This document shows positions 25,799 to 35,705 of a stretch of 54,421 nt of DNA, in pieces. The first letter of the stretch is position 1, and each line of letters starts with the position of its first letter. A model generated the notes under the pieces. It did no database searches. It was not told the DNA's origin and was given only the letters and a program-made list of their open reading frames with translations. The stretch lies in NCBI GenBank assembly GCA_903939515.1, contig CAJAHH010000022.1, forward strand, positions 1-54,421, read 5' to 3'. This DNA is from an uncultured Verrucomicrobiota bacterium. Its GTDB lineage: Bacteria; Verrucomicrobiota; Verrucomicrobiia; Limisphaerales; UBA9464. The translations under genes and the position numbers were made by a program.

Positions 25799-27394
25799 AT
25801 GGTCGCCGCTCAGGAACAAGTCCAGAAGGCCCTCTTTGGGGTCTTCCTCATCGCTGCATTGCTGCTCTTTGCGGTTTTGCTGGGGTCCGTACAGATCCTG
25901 GCGCTCATGGGGTTCGTCGCAGTGATCTGGGCGCTGACGCTGCCCAAGCACGGAACCATGGCGCTGGTCCTCGGATCGGTGATGATCAACTCGTCGCTGT
26001 TGGTGCCCTTTGTCTCCGGCCGCCCGTTCTTCTGGGAGGCGAGCCTGATGCTTTCGATTAGTGGGCTGCCCTTGATGTTCGCCATGCGGCGCAATTCCCC
26101 GGAGTTCGGGGATCGTCTTCGGGAGTATCGTTGGGTGTTCATTGGTTTGGGCGCTTTCTTTTTGGTCTTGGTCTCCTTGATCAAGTTTCGCGGATTCGGA
26201 CTGAATGTGCTGGGGCAAGGGCAGGTGGGTGGCCGCGCCTACGTCACCCAATTCCTTGGGTTGCTTTTCCCAATTCTGTACCTGGCCGTGCCCACGACGC
26301 CCCAGATGCTGATTCGTGTTTATGCGGCGCACTGTCTCATGAGCATGTCGTTCCTCGTCTCAGACTTCACCCTGGCGGCCGGCGGCACCGGGCCCCTCTG
26401 GGTGCTGTTGTCGTTTTTTGGTCTTTCCACCGACAGTCTCGCGTTTGAAGTCCAATCCTTGGAGGGCGGCGTTCGACGCTTTCAATCGGTGGCCTTCGTG
26501 TCGCGTGATTTGATTTATCTGATGCTGGTGATCAGCCCCGCCACCCGAGCCTTGTCCTTGTCCTCTATCACCCGGGTGCTGGTCATTTTGGGACTCCTTG
26601 GGGGAAGCGCCTTGGGTGGTCATCGCATGTCGATGATCATTATTCCGTCGGTCATCCTGCTTTCGAGCCTAGTCCAGCGGACCCTTTCAGCGGCCAAAGT
26701 GGTCGTTTCCACACTCCTGCTGGGAGTGGCCTTATTGGTGACCTACCAGACGGCGCGTCAAATGCCTCATTCGGCGCAACGCATGTTGTCGGTGCTTCCG
26801 GGGATCGAGATCGATCCGCTGGCCAGTGTGGATGCTGAAAACTCGACCTCAGGCCGTGCCTCCATGCGTCGCATCGCCTTTGACATTGCCCCAAATTTTC
26901 TCTGGGTCGGGCGCGGCTTAGGTTTCGTGCCAGACATCAATCACCTCTACACCCACAACGAAATCGACCAGTACGGCATGCTCGAGCAGAGCCTCGATCA
27001 GGGCATCTTTTACGCTGGAATCCCCAGCCTGTTGGTGAACCTTGGACTGCCCGGATTGGCGGGGGTGTTCCTCTTCTTGGGGGCTGTGTCCCTCGTGGCC
27101 CTTCGAAACCTGCGGTCCATTTTCCGGATGGGCTGCCAATCGACCTTTGATCGTCTGACATGCCATGTGAGTTCGTTGTGGCTCGTGCAGTTGGTCACCT
27201 TTATGACCACCACTGGAGAAGCCGGGTTTTTCATGCAGACCTTCGGCCTCCTGTCCGGGTTAGTGATGATCACCCATTGGCACCGCAACCGGACGCTGGG
27301 GATGGCTGAGCCCACGGCGAAGACGTTCTTCAATCTTGTGGACCGGTCTCGTGCTCCGATCGCACCGGAGGTTTCCGGGCAACCGGTGGCCTGA
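25799..27394 (+). CDS. O-antigen ligase/polymerase-like membrane protein
   Basis: The ATG at 25799 gives 531 aa (an in-frame TTG at 25760 is possible). The protein has about 11-12 hydrophobic segments, with a long loop between the later ones (about residues 330-390, holding MLSVLPGIEIDPLASVDAENSTSGRASMRR). This is the Wzy/WaaL (O-antigen ligase-like) topology, whose large periplasmic loop carries the activity. GT-C-like transferases of this type polymerize or attach lipid-linked glycans on the periplasmic side. No single conserved motif fixes the substrate. It lies between a methyltransferase and a family 4 glycosyltransferase, which supports a role in a surface polysaccharide. Confidence 0.75.
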   Translation: MVAAQEQVQKALFGVFLIAALLLFAVLLGSVQILALMGFVAVIWALTLPKHGTMALVLGSVMINSSLLVPFVSGRPFFWEASLMLSISGLPLMFAMRRNSPEFGDRLREYRWVFIGLGAFFLVLVSLIKFRGFGLNVLGQGQVGGRAYVTQFLGLLFPILYLAVPTTPQMLIRVYAAHCLMSMSFLVSDFTLAAGGTGPLWVLLSFFGLSTDSLAFEVQSLEGGVRRFQSVAFVSRDLIYLMLVISPATRALSLSSITRVLVILGLLGGSALGGHRMSMIIIPSVILLSSLVQRTLSAAKVVVSTLLLGVALLVTYQTARQMPHSAQRMLSVLPGIEIDPLASVDAENSTSGRASMRRIAFDIAPNFLWVGRGLGFVPDINHLYTHNEIDQYGMLEQSLDQGIFYAGIPSLLVNLGLPGLAGVFLFLGAVSLVALRNLRSIFRMGCQSTFDRLTCHVSSLWLVQLVTFMTTTGEAGFFMQTFGLLSGLVMITHWHRNRTLGMAEPTAKTFFNLVDRSRAPIAPEVSGQPVA

Positions 27395-27414
27395 TCGCTC
27401 GATCGACTGGCCCC

Positions 27415-28593
27415 ATGATCGCCTCGTCCCGGGTGGAAGCGCACGATGGAGCCTCCAGGCAGTCCTCCGGCGGCCGGGGTATTTCAGTGCTGCACCTGGT
27501 AGGTGCCACTCACGATGATGGTGGAATCCTCACGGTCCTTCGCCATGCCCGCGATCCGGATGGGGTTTTCCGCCATGCGGTTGTGGTCCACCGGGGGTTT
27601 GAATCGAAACGGCAGCCGCCGCTGGACTTGCGTGAAAGTCGCGCGCTCCTGGCTGAATCCCCCAGGCACTTCTCGCTCTTCGCTCGGGCCCTGAGTGTGG
27701 CCATGGAAACCCGTCGCCGCTGCCGTGCCGAACACTGGGATATCGTTCACGCCCACAGTCGGGGTGGGTTTGCCGCCGCGGTGTTGCTAGCGCTGCTGCC
27801 GGGCAAGATTCCGATCGTCTTCACCAATCATGCGTTTGCTCGACGGACGGGAATGTACCGTTGGGCTGCCGGCCGAAGAGGCTTGGTGACGGTCGTTTTG
27901 AATCCGGCGATGGCCGCCCATTACGGGCTCACGCCGGAGTCGGGACGCGTGGAGATCATTCCTGATTGTTGTTCGGACGAATTCTTTGAAGGGCCGTTGG
28001 TGCGTCCGCCGGGTCCGCGGTCGCGTTTGGCTCTGGTGGGTGTGGGTAATCTGGTCCGCTGGAAGAAGTGGAACCTGGTCTTGGATGCCCTCGCTCGATT
28101 GCCGGTGCCGTTGCGTCAACGGGTCCATTTCACGCTTTGGGGCCCCACCCCAGCCGACGCGGATTCCCAAACCTTTGCTCGTGAATTGAAGAGCCAGGTC
28201 GGGGCTTTTGGGTTGGCTCCGTATGTGAGGTTGGCGGGGCCGACCACCCGGGTCCGCGAGGCGGTCGAGGGGGCCGATGTGTTCATCATTCCTTCCACCG
28301 ATGAGCCGTGCTCGGTGGCTTTGACCGAAGCCTTGGCCTTGGGGAAACCGTCCATCGCCTCGGCCAGTGGGGGCTCGGTGGATCTCCTGAAGAACGGGTA
28401 CAACGGTCGGCTCTTCCGTCCGGATGATCCGGAGGATCTGGCCCGTCAAATCGCGGGCATGATTTCCGGTGAGGGGACGTCGGCGACCCCCGAGCAAATC
28501 CGAGACAGTGCCCGCCACTACTCCGCCTCGGTGGCGTGGGGCAAATACCATGCCCTTTACCGGCGGTTGCTTGCGGGACCCCAGACAGACTAG
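27415..28593 (+). CDS. Family 4 glycosyltransferase
   Basis: This 392-aa GT-B fold protein opens with [14 protein letters not shown], and the donor-site region contains [19 protein letters not shown] and the family-typical end [27 protein letters not shown] (E-x7-E motif). [18 protein letters not shown] completes it. Members transfer a sugar from a nucleotide-sugar donor with retention of configuration, usually in LPS, capsule or exopolysaccharide synthesis. It follows the membrane polymerase-like gene by 20 bases and precedes the helicase by 14, so the order suggests one transcript. The exact sugar is unknown. Confidence 0.88.
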   Translation: MIASSRVEAHDGASRQSSGGRGISVLHLVGATHDDGGILTVLRHARDPDGVFRHAVVVHRGFESKRQPPLDLRESRALLAESPRHFSLFARALSVAMETRRRCRAEHWDIVHAHSRGGFAAAVLLALLPGKIPIVFTNHAFARRTGMYRWAAGRRGLVTVVLNPAMAAHYGLTPESGRVEIIPDCCSDEFFEGPLVRPPGPRSRLALVGVGNLVRWKKWNLVLDALARLPVPLRQRVHFTLWGPTPADADSQTFARELKSQVGAFGLAPYVRLAGPTTRVREAVEGADVFIIPSTDEPCSVALTEALALGKPSIASASGGSVDLLKNGYNGRLFRPDDPEDLARQIAGMISGEGTSATPEQIRDSARHYSASVAWGKYHALYRRLLAGPQTD

Positions 28594-28607
28594 GCTCGCG
28601 GCTCCCT

Positions 28608-31160
28608 GTGAGCGCCACCCTTTACGATTTTCTACCCCGCCTGGAGGCGCCAACGGCTGATCACCTGCTGGATCGGTTCCTGGACTTTGCTCGCACGCGC
28701 GGCATCGAACTCTACCCGGCGCAGGAGGAGGCCATTCTCGAACTCTACTCGGGCAAGAACGTCATCCTTAATACACCGACGGGATCGGGCAAATCGCTGG
28801 TGGCCTCGGCATTGCATTTCAAGGCGTTGGCACAAGGCCACAAATCGGTTTACACGTGCCCCATTAAGGCCTTGGTCAACGAGAAGTGGCTTTCGCTCTG
28901 CCGGGAATTCGGCCCCGACAATGTCGGCCTGAGCACTGGGGACGCCACGATCAATCACGATGCGCCCATCTTGTGCTGCACGGCGGAGATCTTGGCCAAC
29001 ATCGCCTTGCGAGACGGCCCCAATGCCAGCGTGCGCGACGTCGTGGTGGATGAGTTTCATTATTACTCCGACCGTGAGAGAGGTGTGGCCTGGCAGGTGC
29101 CGCTGTTGACGCTATCCAAGAGTCGTTTCCTGCTCATGTCGGCGACCCTCGGCGAGACCGAGTTCTTTGAGACCGAGATGACTCGCCTCAATGGATTTCC
29201 CAGCGTCACCGTCAAGTCGGTGATTCGGCCGGTGCCCCTGGAGTTCAGCTATGCCGAGACTCCGTTGGCTCAGACCGTTGAAACACTCATCAGCGAGGGC
29301 AAAGGGCCGGTTTATGTGGTGCACTTCGCCCAGGCGGATGCCGCCGAGAGTGCACAGAATTTCACCAGCCTCGCCACGGCGACGCGTGAGGAAAAAGCCA
29401 CCATTGCCACCGCGCTGGAGGGGGCAAAGTTCTCCAGTCCGTATGGGCCGGACATCAAGCGATGGTTGCGGGCGGGCATTGGATTGCATCACGCAGGCCT
29501 GCTGCCGCGTTACCGCATTTTGGTCGAGCAGTTGGCTCAGCGCGGGTTGCTGAAGGTCATTTGCGGCACGGACACGTTGGGCGTGGGCATTAATGTGCCG
29601 ATTCGCACAGTCCTCTTCACTCGCCTGTGCAAATACGGCGGCGACAAGACGGCGATCTTGGGAGCCCGGGACTTCCATCAAATCTCCGGGCGCGCCGGGC
29701 GCAAAGGGTTCGACTCGGTGGGTTGGGTCGTCGCGCAGGCCCCGGAACATGTCGTCGAGAACCTCAAGCTCGAGGAGAAATCCAAGCGGGACGGAAAGAA
29801 GTTTGTGAAGCGGCAGGCGCCGGACAAGAACTACACCCACTGGGATCGGCAGACCTTCCAGCGTTTGATTCAGGCAGCGCCCGAAAGGCTGGTGTCTCGT
29901 TTTCAGGTTTCGCATGGAATGATCCTGAATGTCTTGAGTCGGCCGGAGGACGGTTGCGGGGCCCTGCGCCGGCTCATCCGGGACTGCCATGACGGTCCCA
30001 CTCTAAAAAAAGCCCATTTCAAGAGGGTTTGGCAGTTATTCCGGGCTTTGGTTGATCGCTCAATAGTGACCTTCTCACCCAAGGGTGAGGGCAAACGGGT
30101 CCGGGTGAATGTCGAGTTGCCCGAAGACTTCTCGATGAATCAGACGCTGTCGTTGTACTTGCTCGACACGCTGCGGTTGATAGACCCAGAAACACCCAAC
30201 TACGCTCTGGATGTCCTCACGTTGGTCGAATCGATCCTCGAAAATCCGGACCTAATCTTGCGTCGGCAACTGGATCGCCTGAAGGGCGAGAAGGTGGCCG
30301 AGCTCAAGGCTCAAGGCATGGAGTACGACCAGCGCATGGAGGAGTTGGAGAAGCTCGAATATCCCAAGCCTTGCCGGGAATTCGTCTATTCCACCTTCAA
30401 TGCGTTCTCGGAAAAGCACCCTTGGGTGGGCCAAGAGAACATCCGGCCGAAGTCCATCGCTCGGGAGATGTTTGAGCAGTACTACTCCTTCTCCGATTAC
30501 ATTAAGGCCTACGAACTCCAGCGCATCGAAGGACTACTGCTGCGCCACCTGACTTCGGTGTACAAGGTCTTGCGACAGACGGTCCCGGAGGTAGCCAAAA
30601 ATGACACCCTGCGCGAGATGGAAGCCTATCTAGCCGCGTTGTTGCGGCAGGTAGATTCGAGTCTCATTGAGGAGTGGGAGCGGATGAAGAACCCCAAGGC
30701 CGCACCGCGCGAATCCAAACCGGAGGCCAAGCCACCCGGTGCCGAGGAGGCCGCGCGCGACATTACCCGAGATCCCCGCCAGCTCACCGCAATGGTCCGT
30801 GCGCGTGTCCTGCCCTGGATACGTTGCCTCGCGTTGGATCAGTATGAGGAGGCCGTGGCCGCACTGGAGTCCGGAGGGGAAGCAGGGGCTTCCGGTTGGA
30901 CCGCGACCAGCCTTCGGGCGGCCCTCCATCCGTACTACACGGACCATCAGCGAATCAGTCTCGAACCGGAGGCTCGCAACACCAAACACACCCATGTGAT
31001 TCCCTCCGAAGACCGGAAGAGTTGGCGGGTGATGCAAGTGCTGGTTGACCCGGAGGAACACAATGACTGGCAAGTCGAGTTCGAGATCGATCTCGCGGCC
31101 AGCAAGGCAGCGGAAGTGCTGGTGATGCGCCTGGTGGGCGTTGGTCCTATCGGTGCGTGA
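28608..31160 (+). CDS. Ski2-like DEAD/DEAH-box helicase with DUF3516-like C-terminus
   Basis: The GTG at 28608 gives 850 aa; the frame upstream lies in the GT4 gene. N-terminal superfamily 2 motifs are Walker A TPTGSGKS (56-63), DEFH (148-151), SATL (motif III), and [10 protein letters not shown] (motif VI, about 357-367). The order fits the Ski2-like RNA-helicase group. The C-terminal half is long, with several helices and a final [18 protein letters not shown] segment that suits a DUF3516-type module. Such proteins are present in actinobacteria and other phyla; a role in RNA or DNA processing is inferred from the helicase. It follows GT4 by 14 bases. Confidence 0.87.
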   Translation: MSATLYDFLPRLEAPTADHLLDRFLDFARTRGIELYPAQEEAILELYSGKNVILNTPTGSGKSLVASALHFKALAQGHKSVYTCPIKALVNEKWLSLCREFGPDNVGLSTGDATINHDAPILCCTAEILANIALRDGPNASVRDVVVDEFHYYSDRERGVAWQVPLLTLSKSRFLLMSATLGETEFFETEMTRLNGFPSVTVKSVIRPVPLEFSYAETPLAQTVETLISEGKGPVYVVHFAQADAAESAQNFTSLATATREEKATIATALEGAKFSSPYGPDIKRWLRAGIGLHHAGLLPRYRILVEQLAQRGLLKVICGTDTLGVGINVPIRTVLFTRLCKYGGDKTAILGARDFHQISGRAGRKGFDSVGWVVAQAPEHVVENLKLEEKSKRDGKKFVKRQAPDKNYTHWDRQTFQRLIQAAPERLVSRFQVSHGMILNVLSRPEDGCGALRRLIRDCHDGPTLKKAHFKRVWQLFRALVDRSIVTFSPKGEGKRVRVNVELPEDFSMNQTLSLYLLDTLRLIDPETPNYALDVLTLVESILENPDLILRRQLDRLKGEKVAELKAQGMEYDQRMEELEKLEYPKPCREFVYSTFNAFSEKHPWVGQENIRPKSIAREMFEQYYSFSDYIKAYELQRIEGLLLRHLTSVYKVLRQTVPEVAKNDTLREMEAYLAALLRQVDSSLIEEWERMKNPKAAPRESKPEAKPPGAEEAARDITRDPRQLTAMVRARVLPWIRCLALDQYEEAVAALESGGEAGASGWTATSLRAALHPYYTDHQRISLEPEARNTKHTHVIPSEDRKSWRVMQVLVDPEEHNDWQVEFEIDLAASKAAEVLVMRLVGVGPIGA

Positions 31161-31270
31161 CTCACCGGGCACTGCCGCAGGAGTTACCTATTCGAAGGTC
31201 GCTCCTCACCGGGGTGACCGAGACAAGGGGGCGTCGAAGGAACTTTTGCGCGTTCTTACGTCTGCTCGGG

Positions 31271-31609
31271 TTAAGCGGCAGAGGTGGGGAGGGCGAACTC
31301 TTCTTCCTCTTCAGCGGTAGCAGTCTCCTCGTTGGTCTCCAGAGGAGCAAAGCGTTCGCTGTTGAAGCCCAATTCGCCATTCAGACCGGTCTTCAGACCC
31401 GGGTCGCGCGGGTTGAGGATCTCCTCCAGCAACAACCCGATCTCACCGTCTTTCTTGCCGGACTCATGCCGGTAGTAGCTGCCGCGTCCGATATACATGC
31501 CTCGGACCGTGTAGACCTGATCCTTCTTGGGGAGTTCTGCGAAGAGCGCGGCGGCTTCGGGCGGGAAGTCGTCGTTGATGCACACCACTTTCTGACCTTT
31601 TGAAAACAT
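31271..31609 (-). CDS. Small conserved acidic protein of unknown function
   Basis: The ATG at 31609 (MFSKGQKVVCINDDFPP) gives 112 aa. The longer frame upstream enters the fold-back element and is unsupported. The start KGQKVVCINDDFPPEA is followed by DQVYTVRGMYIGRG and EIGLLLEEILNPRDP, a beta-rich pattern resembling a small barrel (SH3-like). The C-terminus is strongly acidic (EEEEEF). No signal peptide or motif is recognized, so no function can be given. The gene is convergent with the DUF3516 helicase and its 5' side abuts the 272-bp fold-back element. Confidence 0.72.
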   Translation of the reverse strand: MFSKGQKVVCINDDFPPEAAALFAELPKKDQVYTVRGMYIGRGSYYRHESGKKDGEIGLLLEEILNPRDPGLKTGLNGELGFNSERFAPLETNEETATAEEEEEFALPTSAA

Positions 31610-31694
31610 ACGAATAGAACCGCGACAGAGTGGGTTGGAGCCGGGGTCGAGGTCAATCTCGGGCGGCTTCTGAGGCGCTTTTGGGTGGCTAAGA

Positions 31695-31966
31695 GCCTGT
31701 CTGAAAATGGGGAGGGGTTCTGTTTGGGAGAGAAGGGTTCGATTGGCAAGGCGCGAGGAGGAAGCAGACCCGCAGCGGTCTGTGACCGACAAGCAACGCC
31801 GCCAGCGGGCCCTTCCCTCCCAAACCCTCCGGGCGGCGGGTCTTTCCGGCTTGGACTGCGTTGGTTCGGGCGGAACAGACCGCAGGAGGTCTGCTCCGCC
31901 GCTCACCGCCTTGCCCAACCCAGAATTCCCCAGCCGCAGAACCGCTCCCCATTTTCAGACAGGCTC
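31695..31966. mobile_element. 272-bp fold-back (MITE-like) element
   Basis: A perfect 22-bp inverted repeat bounds the element: GAGCCTGTCTGAAAAT then GGGGAG at 31695-31716, with its complement at 31945-31966. With one mismatch the repeat extends to 30 bases (31695-31724 and 31937-31966). Much of the interior is also self-complementary, so the element is a single large imperfect palindrome. It includes two small hairpins, GCAGACC/GGTCTGT near 31763-31780 and ACAGACC/GGTCTGC near 31876-31900. The flanks are TAA on the left and TAC on the right, a possible imperfect TNA-type target duplication of IS5/IS1031-like elements. No transposase is encoded, so it is a non-autonomous element. Confidence 0.75.
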
Positions 31967-32030
31967 TACCGGCCGAATGGCCCGGAACGGGCTTTGACGT
32001 CGGGGGTTCCTTGGTCCACAAACCCACCAC

Positions 32031-32561
32031 GTGACCATCGCCTCTCTGAGCGAACTTGAACAGTCGATCCGCAACGTTCCGGATTTCCCTAAGCCGGGAA
32101 TCCAATTTAAGGACATCACTCCGATGTTGGCCAGCGGGCGGTTGTTCGATTCGACGATCCACCATCTCTTGTCTGACATCCCCACCGGTTCGGTGGACAA
32201 GATCGTGGGTATTGATGCCCGTGGGTTCATTTTCGGAGCCGCCGCCGCGCATCGCCTCGGAGTTGGTTTCGTGCCGGTGCGGAAGAAGGGGAAACTGCCA
32301 TGGCAGACCCATGAGCAGAGTTTCGACTTAGAATACGGTTCGAACACGGTGGCCGTGCACACCGACGCGGTGGCTCCGGGCGAGCGGATTCTTCTGGTAG
32401 ATGACCTGTTGGCCACGGGTGGCACCGCAGGAGCGGCCCTCCAGTTGCTAAGCCGTTTGGGGGCCAAGATCGTCGGTGTCCGCTTTGTGATCGAACTGGG
32501 CTTTCTGGGGGGGCGCCAGCATCTGGGGGATGTGGATGTCCGCTCGTTGATCACCTACTGA
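32031..32561 (+). CDS. apt: Adenine phosphoribosyltransferase
   Basis: This is a 176-aa purine salvage enzyme (adenine + PRPP to AMP + PPi). The family opening IRNVPDFPKPGIQFKDITPML, the IDARGFIFGAA segment and the PRPP-binding motif ILLVDDLLATGGTA are all present, and length is normal (about 170-180 aa). The start is a GTG at 32031. It is convergent with the transporter gene, sharing a possible bidirectional terminator. The 272-bp fold-back element ends 64 bases before the start. Confidence 0.95.
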   Translation: MTIASLSELEQSIRNVPDFPKPGIQFKDITPMLASGRLFDSTIHHLLSDIPTGSVDKIVGIDARGFIFGAAAAHRLGVGFVPVRKKGKLPWQTHEQSFDLEYGSNTVAVHTDAVAPGERILLVDDLLATGGTAGAALQLLSRLGAKIVGVRFVIELGFLGGRQHLGDVDVRSLITY

Positions 32562-32596
32562 GCCGGACCGACCGATCCAATTGAATTGTTCCGGCT
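32561..32596. terminator. Inverted repeat between apt and transporter gene
   Basis: AGCCGGA (32561-32567) pairs with TCCGGCT (32590-32596) between the convergent stops of apt and the transporter gene. There is no T run. Confidence 0.4.
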
Positions 32597-33638
32597 AAGC
32601 CGGCCGATTCTTAGTGGGATGGGGAGTTTCCGATGCCGCCGAAGCGCCTTCCACCGGCGTGCCTGGAAGAGCCGACTGGCGACCCCAGCGGCTGGCTAAG
32701 GCGCCGCACACGATGAGTTGCAGCGGGTGGTAGAGGAGCACGGGCAGGAGGATGAGCCCCAGCCCTGGGTGCGCTCCAAAAATGATCTTCGCCATGGGAA
32801 CTCCCGAGGCGAGGGTCTTTTGAGGGGCGCAGCATCGCGCCGCGATCAGGTCTGGACGCGTCAGTGACAACGCTCGGGCGAGCACTTCAGTCAACAGCAC
32901 CGCCAGAGCGAAGAGCAGCAGGACTCCGCCCGCCGCCGGCAGCAATACGTTCAAGCCGTGTTGTGTCCAGAGGCGTTGTTTCACCGAGTTGCAGAACGCG
33001 GCGTACACAATGAAGAGCACGACGGCACTCGAAAGGATCCCCAGTCGCTTCTTTTGGCGATTGGCCCAGGCCTCGCAGACGGGGCGAAGGAGTTGTCCGA
33101 GGACCAACGGGATTAGCAAGAGGGTGACGATCTCCGCAATCACCGGCCCCAGCGGCTGTTGTTGATTGCTGGCCTTCATCAGCCACGCCACCCAGAGCGG
33201 CGTGACAAAGACCCCCAGCAGGCTCGAGAGGACCGCATTGAAGAGGGCTCCCACGGTGTTGCCTCCAGCCATGCCCGTCAGGATCACCGAGGTGGTGATG
33301 GTGGAAGGCAGTACCGCTAGGTAGAGGAATCCCAGGCGGAGATCCGGAGCCAGCCAGCCACCGGCGAGGCGATCGAGGACAATGCCCATCACGGGAAACA
33401 CCAGAAATGTGAAGGATTGCACCAACAGGTGCAGTCGCCATTGGGACAATCCTTGGCGCAGCGCCGTGGAGGGGAGGGTGAGACCTTGGATGAGGAAAAT
33501 CAGCGCCACCCCCGCTTTGGTGGTAATCGAGGTCTTGAGCGGACCGTCGGCAGAGCCGAGGTCTGGGATCACCCAGGCCAATGCCACTGCGATGGGAAGA
33601 CTGAGGGCGAACCAATTTCGAAGAAAAAAGGGCAGCAT
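32595..33638 (-). CDS. Bile acid:sodium symporter-like transporter (SBF-like)
   Basis: The ATG at 33638 (MLPFFLRNWFALSLP) gives 347 aa; the upstream frame is unsupported. About ten hydrophobic segments are visible. LAVLPSTITTSVILTGMAGGN is the SBF-like crossover motif, and a second crossover lies near CCAPQKTLASGVPMAKIIFG. These match the PF13593 group (YfeH/Rch1-like) rather than true bile-acid carriers. Substrate is unknown; sodium-coupled transport is inferred from the family. The C-terminal tail is short and Pro/Ala rich. The gene is convergent with apt. Confidence 0.87.
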   Translation of the reverse strand: MLPFFLRNWFALSLPIAVALAWVIPDLGSADGPLKTSITTKAGVALIFLIQGLTLPSTALRQGLSQWRLHLLVQSFTFLVFPVMGIVLDRLAGGWLAPDLRLGFLYLAVLPSTITTSVILTGMAGGNTVGALFNAVLSSLLGVFVTPLWVAWLMKASNQQQPLGPVIAEIVTLLLIPLVLGQLLRPVCEAWANRQKKRLGILSSAVVLFIVYAAFCNSVKQRLWTQHGLNVLLPAAGGVLLLFALAVLLTEVLARALSLTRPDLIAARCCAPQKTLASGVPMAKIIFGAHPGLGLILLPVLLYHPLQLIVCGALASRWGRQSALPGTPVEGASAASETPHPTKNRPA

Positions 33639-33801
33639 GATCCGGAGTGGTAGGCTTTGGGTGAACGCCTCCCCACTCCTCCGCCTCTGAGCGATCTTTA
33701 GCAAGCCTGAGCAGCACAAAAATCTGTCAGGCCGGGCTAGGGTGGACTGCTCCGTCAGGGCCAAGGAATCAGTCCAGAATCGGACCGTAATTGGGTTCTA
33801 A

Positions 33802-35412
33802 TCAGGCCGTGGTCAGCGCAGCACGCGGATCGTTGCCGGCGCCGATCTTCTCCAGGAAGTAGTCGTACCCACCGGCGTAGGGCAGCACCCGCCCGTTGTT
33901 CACGTGCAGTACCTTGGTGGCTAGGCGGCGAATGAAGTGAACGTCGTGGGAAATGAACAGAAGGGTGCCCTCGTAGCGCTCCAGAGCCATCGTGAGGGAT
34001 TCCACCGTCGTGATGTCGAGGTGCGTGGTGGGCTCGTCCATCAGCAGCAAGTTGGGCGGATCGACCAAGAACTTAATGAGGTTCAACCGGCTCTTCTCGC
34101 CGCCGCTCAAGACCGTGGTGGGCTTGTAGATCTCCTCCTTGCGGAACATGAATGAACCCAGGACGGCCCGGGCTTCGTCTTCGCGAAGTGCCGGTGCGCT
34201 GGCGAGCACCTCTTCGATGACGTTCTTGTTGGGGTCGAGGCTGTCGGCCCGATGCTGGCTGAAGTAGCCGAGCTTGGCATTGTGGCCCAGGTTTCGGACA
34301 CCTTCCTGCGCTTCCACGACGCCGGCGATGATCTTGAGCAACGTAGATTTGCCGGATCCATTGGGGCCGACCAGCACTGTGCGCTCGCCGCGTTCGACGG
34401 TTAGATCCAGTCCGGAGTAGACCACATTTTTGCCGTAGGCCATGTAGATGGCTTCGAGGGAAATGGCCCGCTGTCCACCGCGTGGGGGCGTGGGGATCTG
34501 GATGCGGAAGGGCTTTCGGGGCGGCGTGGGTTTCTCGAGGAGCTCCATCCGCTCGATTTGCTTGAGCTTGGACATCGCCTGCGAGGCCTTCGAGGCCACG
34601 GAGCGGAATCGATCTGCGAACTCTTGGAGGGCCTGGATTTCTTTCTGCTGGTTCTTGAAGGCCGCGTTCTGTTGCTCGTAGCGATCCTCCCGCTGCTGGA
34701 GGTAAGCCGAATAATTGCCCGTATAACCGATGAGCTTGCGGTCGGCGATCTCATGCACCTGGGTGATGATTTCATCCATGAACTGGCGGTCGTGGGAAAT
34801 GAGCAAGACCGCTCCGGCATAATGAGACAGGTACTCCTGCAACCAGAGCAGTGAGAGCAAGTCGAGGTGGTTGGTCGGCTCGTCGAGGAGCAACAGGTCG
34901 GGCTCCATGACCAACAAACGCGCTAGGTGGGCCCGCATTACCCAGCCACCGCTCATTTCTTTGGCGAAGCGATCGAAGTCGGTTTCCTTGTAGCCCAAAC
35001 CTTTGAGCATTTTCTTGGCCTTGGCTTCGACCTGGGGATCGTTGAGCGCATCGAACTTGGCGTGGGTCTCCATGTACTCCGGGCTGTCCACGGAGCCAGC
35101 GGCTTCCAGTTCCTTGAGGCGTTTTTCGAGGCGGGGCAGTTCGCCGGCCCTTCCGGTGGCGACCTCCAGAACGGTTTCCTCACCCACGGCTTCGCCCTCC
35201 TGAGGGAGGAAGCCGATCATGGTCCAAGGATCCCGCTCGACCGTCCCTTCATCGGGAGTCCGGCGTCCGAGAATGATGGAGAAGAGCGTGGATTTGCCCG
35301 CGCCGTTGGGACCCACCAACGCCACCCGATCCCCGTAGTTGACCTGGAGGGAGGCGTTTTCGAACAGGACCCGTCCGGCGACGGACATCTTCAATTGACC
35401 GATGGAAAGCAT
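33802..35412 (-). CDS. ABC-F family ATP-binding protein
   Basis: The ATG at 35412 gives 536 aa. Two ABC ATPase domains sit in one chain without membrane segments, the mark of ABC-F translation factors. Walker A is GPNGAGKS (34-41) in domain 1 and GPNGSGKS in domain 2. Signatures are EMSGGWVMR in the first and LSGGEKSR in the second, with Walker B LLLLDEPTNHLD and LLLMDEPTTHLD. The linker between domains is charged and helical, as in factors that reach toward the ribosomal P site. Which member (EttA, Uup, YbiT or YheS-like) it is cannot be told. It is divergent from the Bat operon. Confidence 0.93.
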   Translation of the reverse strand: MLSIGQLKMSVAGRVLFENASLQVNYGDRVALVGPNGAGKSTLFSIILGRRTPDEGTVERDPWTMIGFLPQEGEAVGEETVLEVATGRAGELPRLEKRLKELEAAGSVDSPEYMETHAKFDALNDPQVEAKAKKMLKGLGYKETDFDRFAKEMSGGWVMRAHLARLLVMEPDLLLLDEPTNHLDLLSLLWLQEYLSHYAGAVLLISHDRQFMDEIITQVHEIADRKLIGYTGNYSAYLQQREDRYEQQNAAFKNQQKEIQALQEFADRFRSVASKASQAMSKLKQIERMELLEKPTPPRKPFRIQIPTPPRGGQRAISLEAIYMAYGKNVVYSGLDLTVERGERTVLVGPNGSGKSTLLKIIAGVVEAQEGVRNLGHNAKLGYFSQHRADSLDPNKNVIEEVLASAPALREDEARAVLGSFMFRKEEIYKPTTVLSGGEKSRLNLIKFLVDPPNLLLMDEPTTHLDITTVESLTMALERYEGTLLFISHDVHFIRRLATKVLHVNNGRVLPYAGGYDYFLEKIGAGNDPRAALTTA

Positions 35413-35705
35413 TGTCTCGAGTGAGTAGGGAGGCTGTTCAGGGGGCCTTTGGAGGCATCGGAGGGAAGTGTGTTTCCCAAAACCTTCCGCCACCGTACAC
35501 CCCGTAAGGTTCGCGGTGGAGCGCCCCCGGGTCAACCTCGGTGACGGATCGATGCCGCAATCCCGCGTTTCAGCTAAGTCGGTTGATCGGGCGTCTTGCC
35601 GATTGAACCGGGGGCGGACTACGGTATCGAACACGCCATGGGCGACTCTCACTGCCAATCTCAGGTTTTTGAATCCCCAACAGAGCACTGTTGCGGCGTG
35701 GCACT
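35413..35705. other. Intergenic region, probable divergent promoters
   Basis: About 290 bases separate the divergent ABC-F gene and Bat operon. A minus-strand frame continues here without family support. TTGCCG near 35596 followed about 18 bases later by TACGGT could be a promoter for the Bat operon, but the match is weak. Confidence 0.35.
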
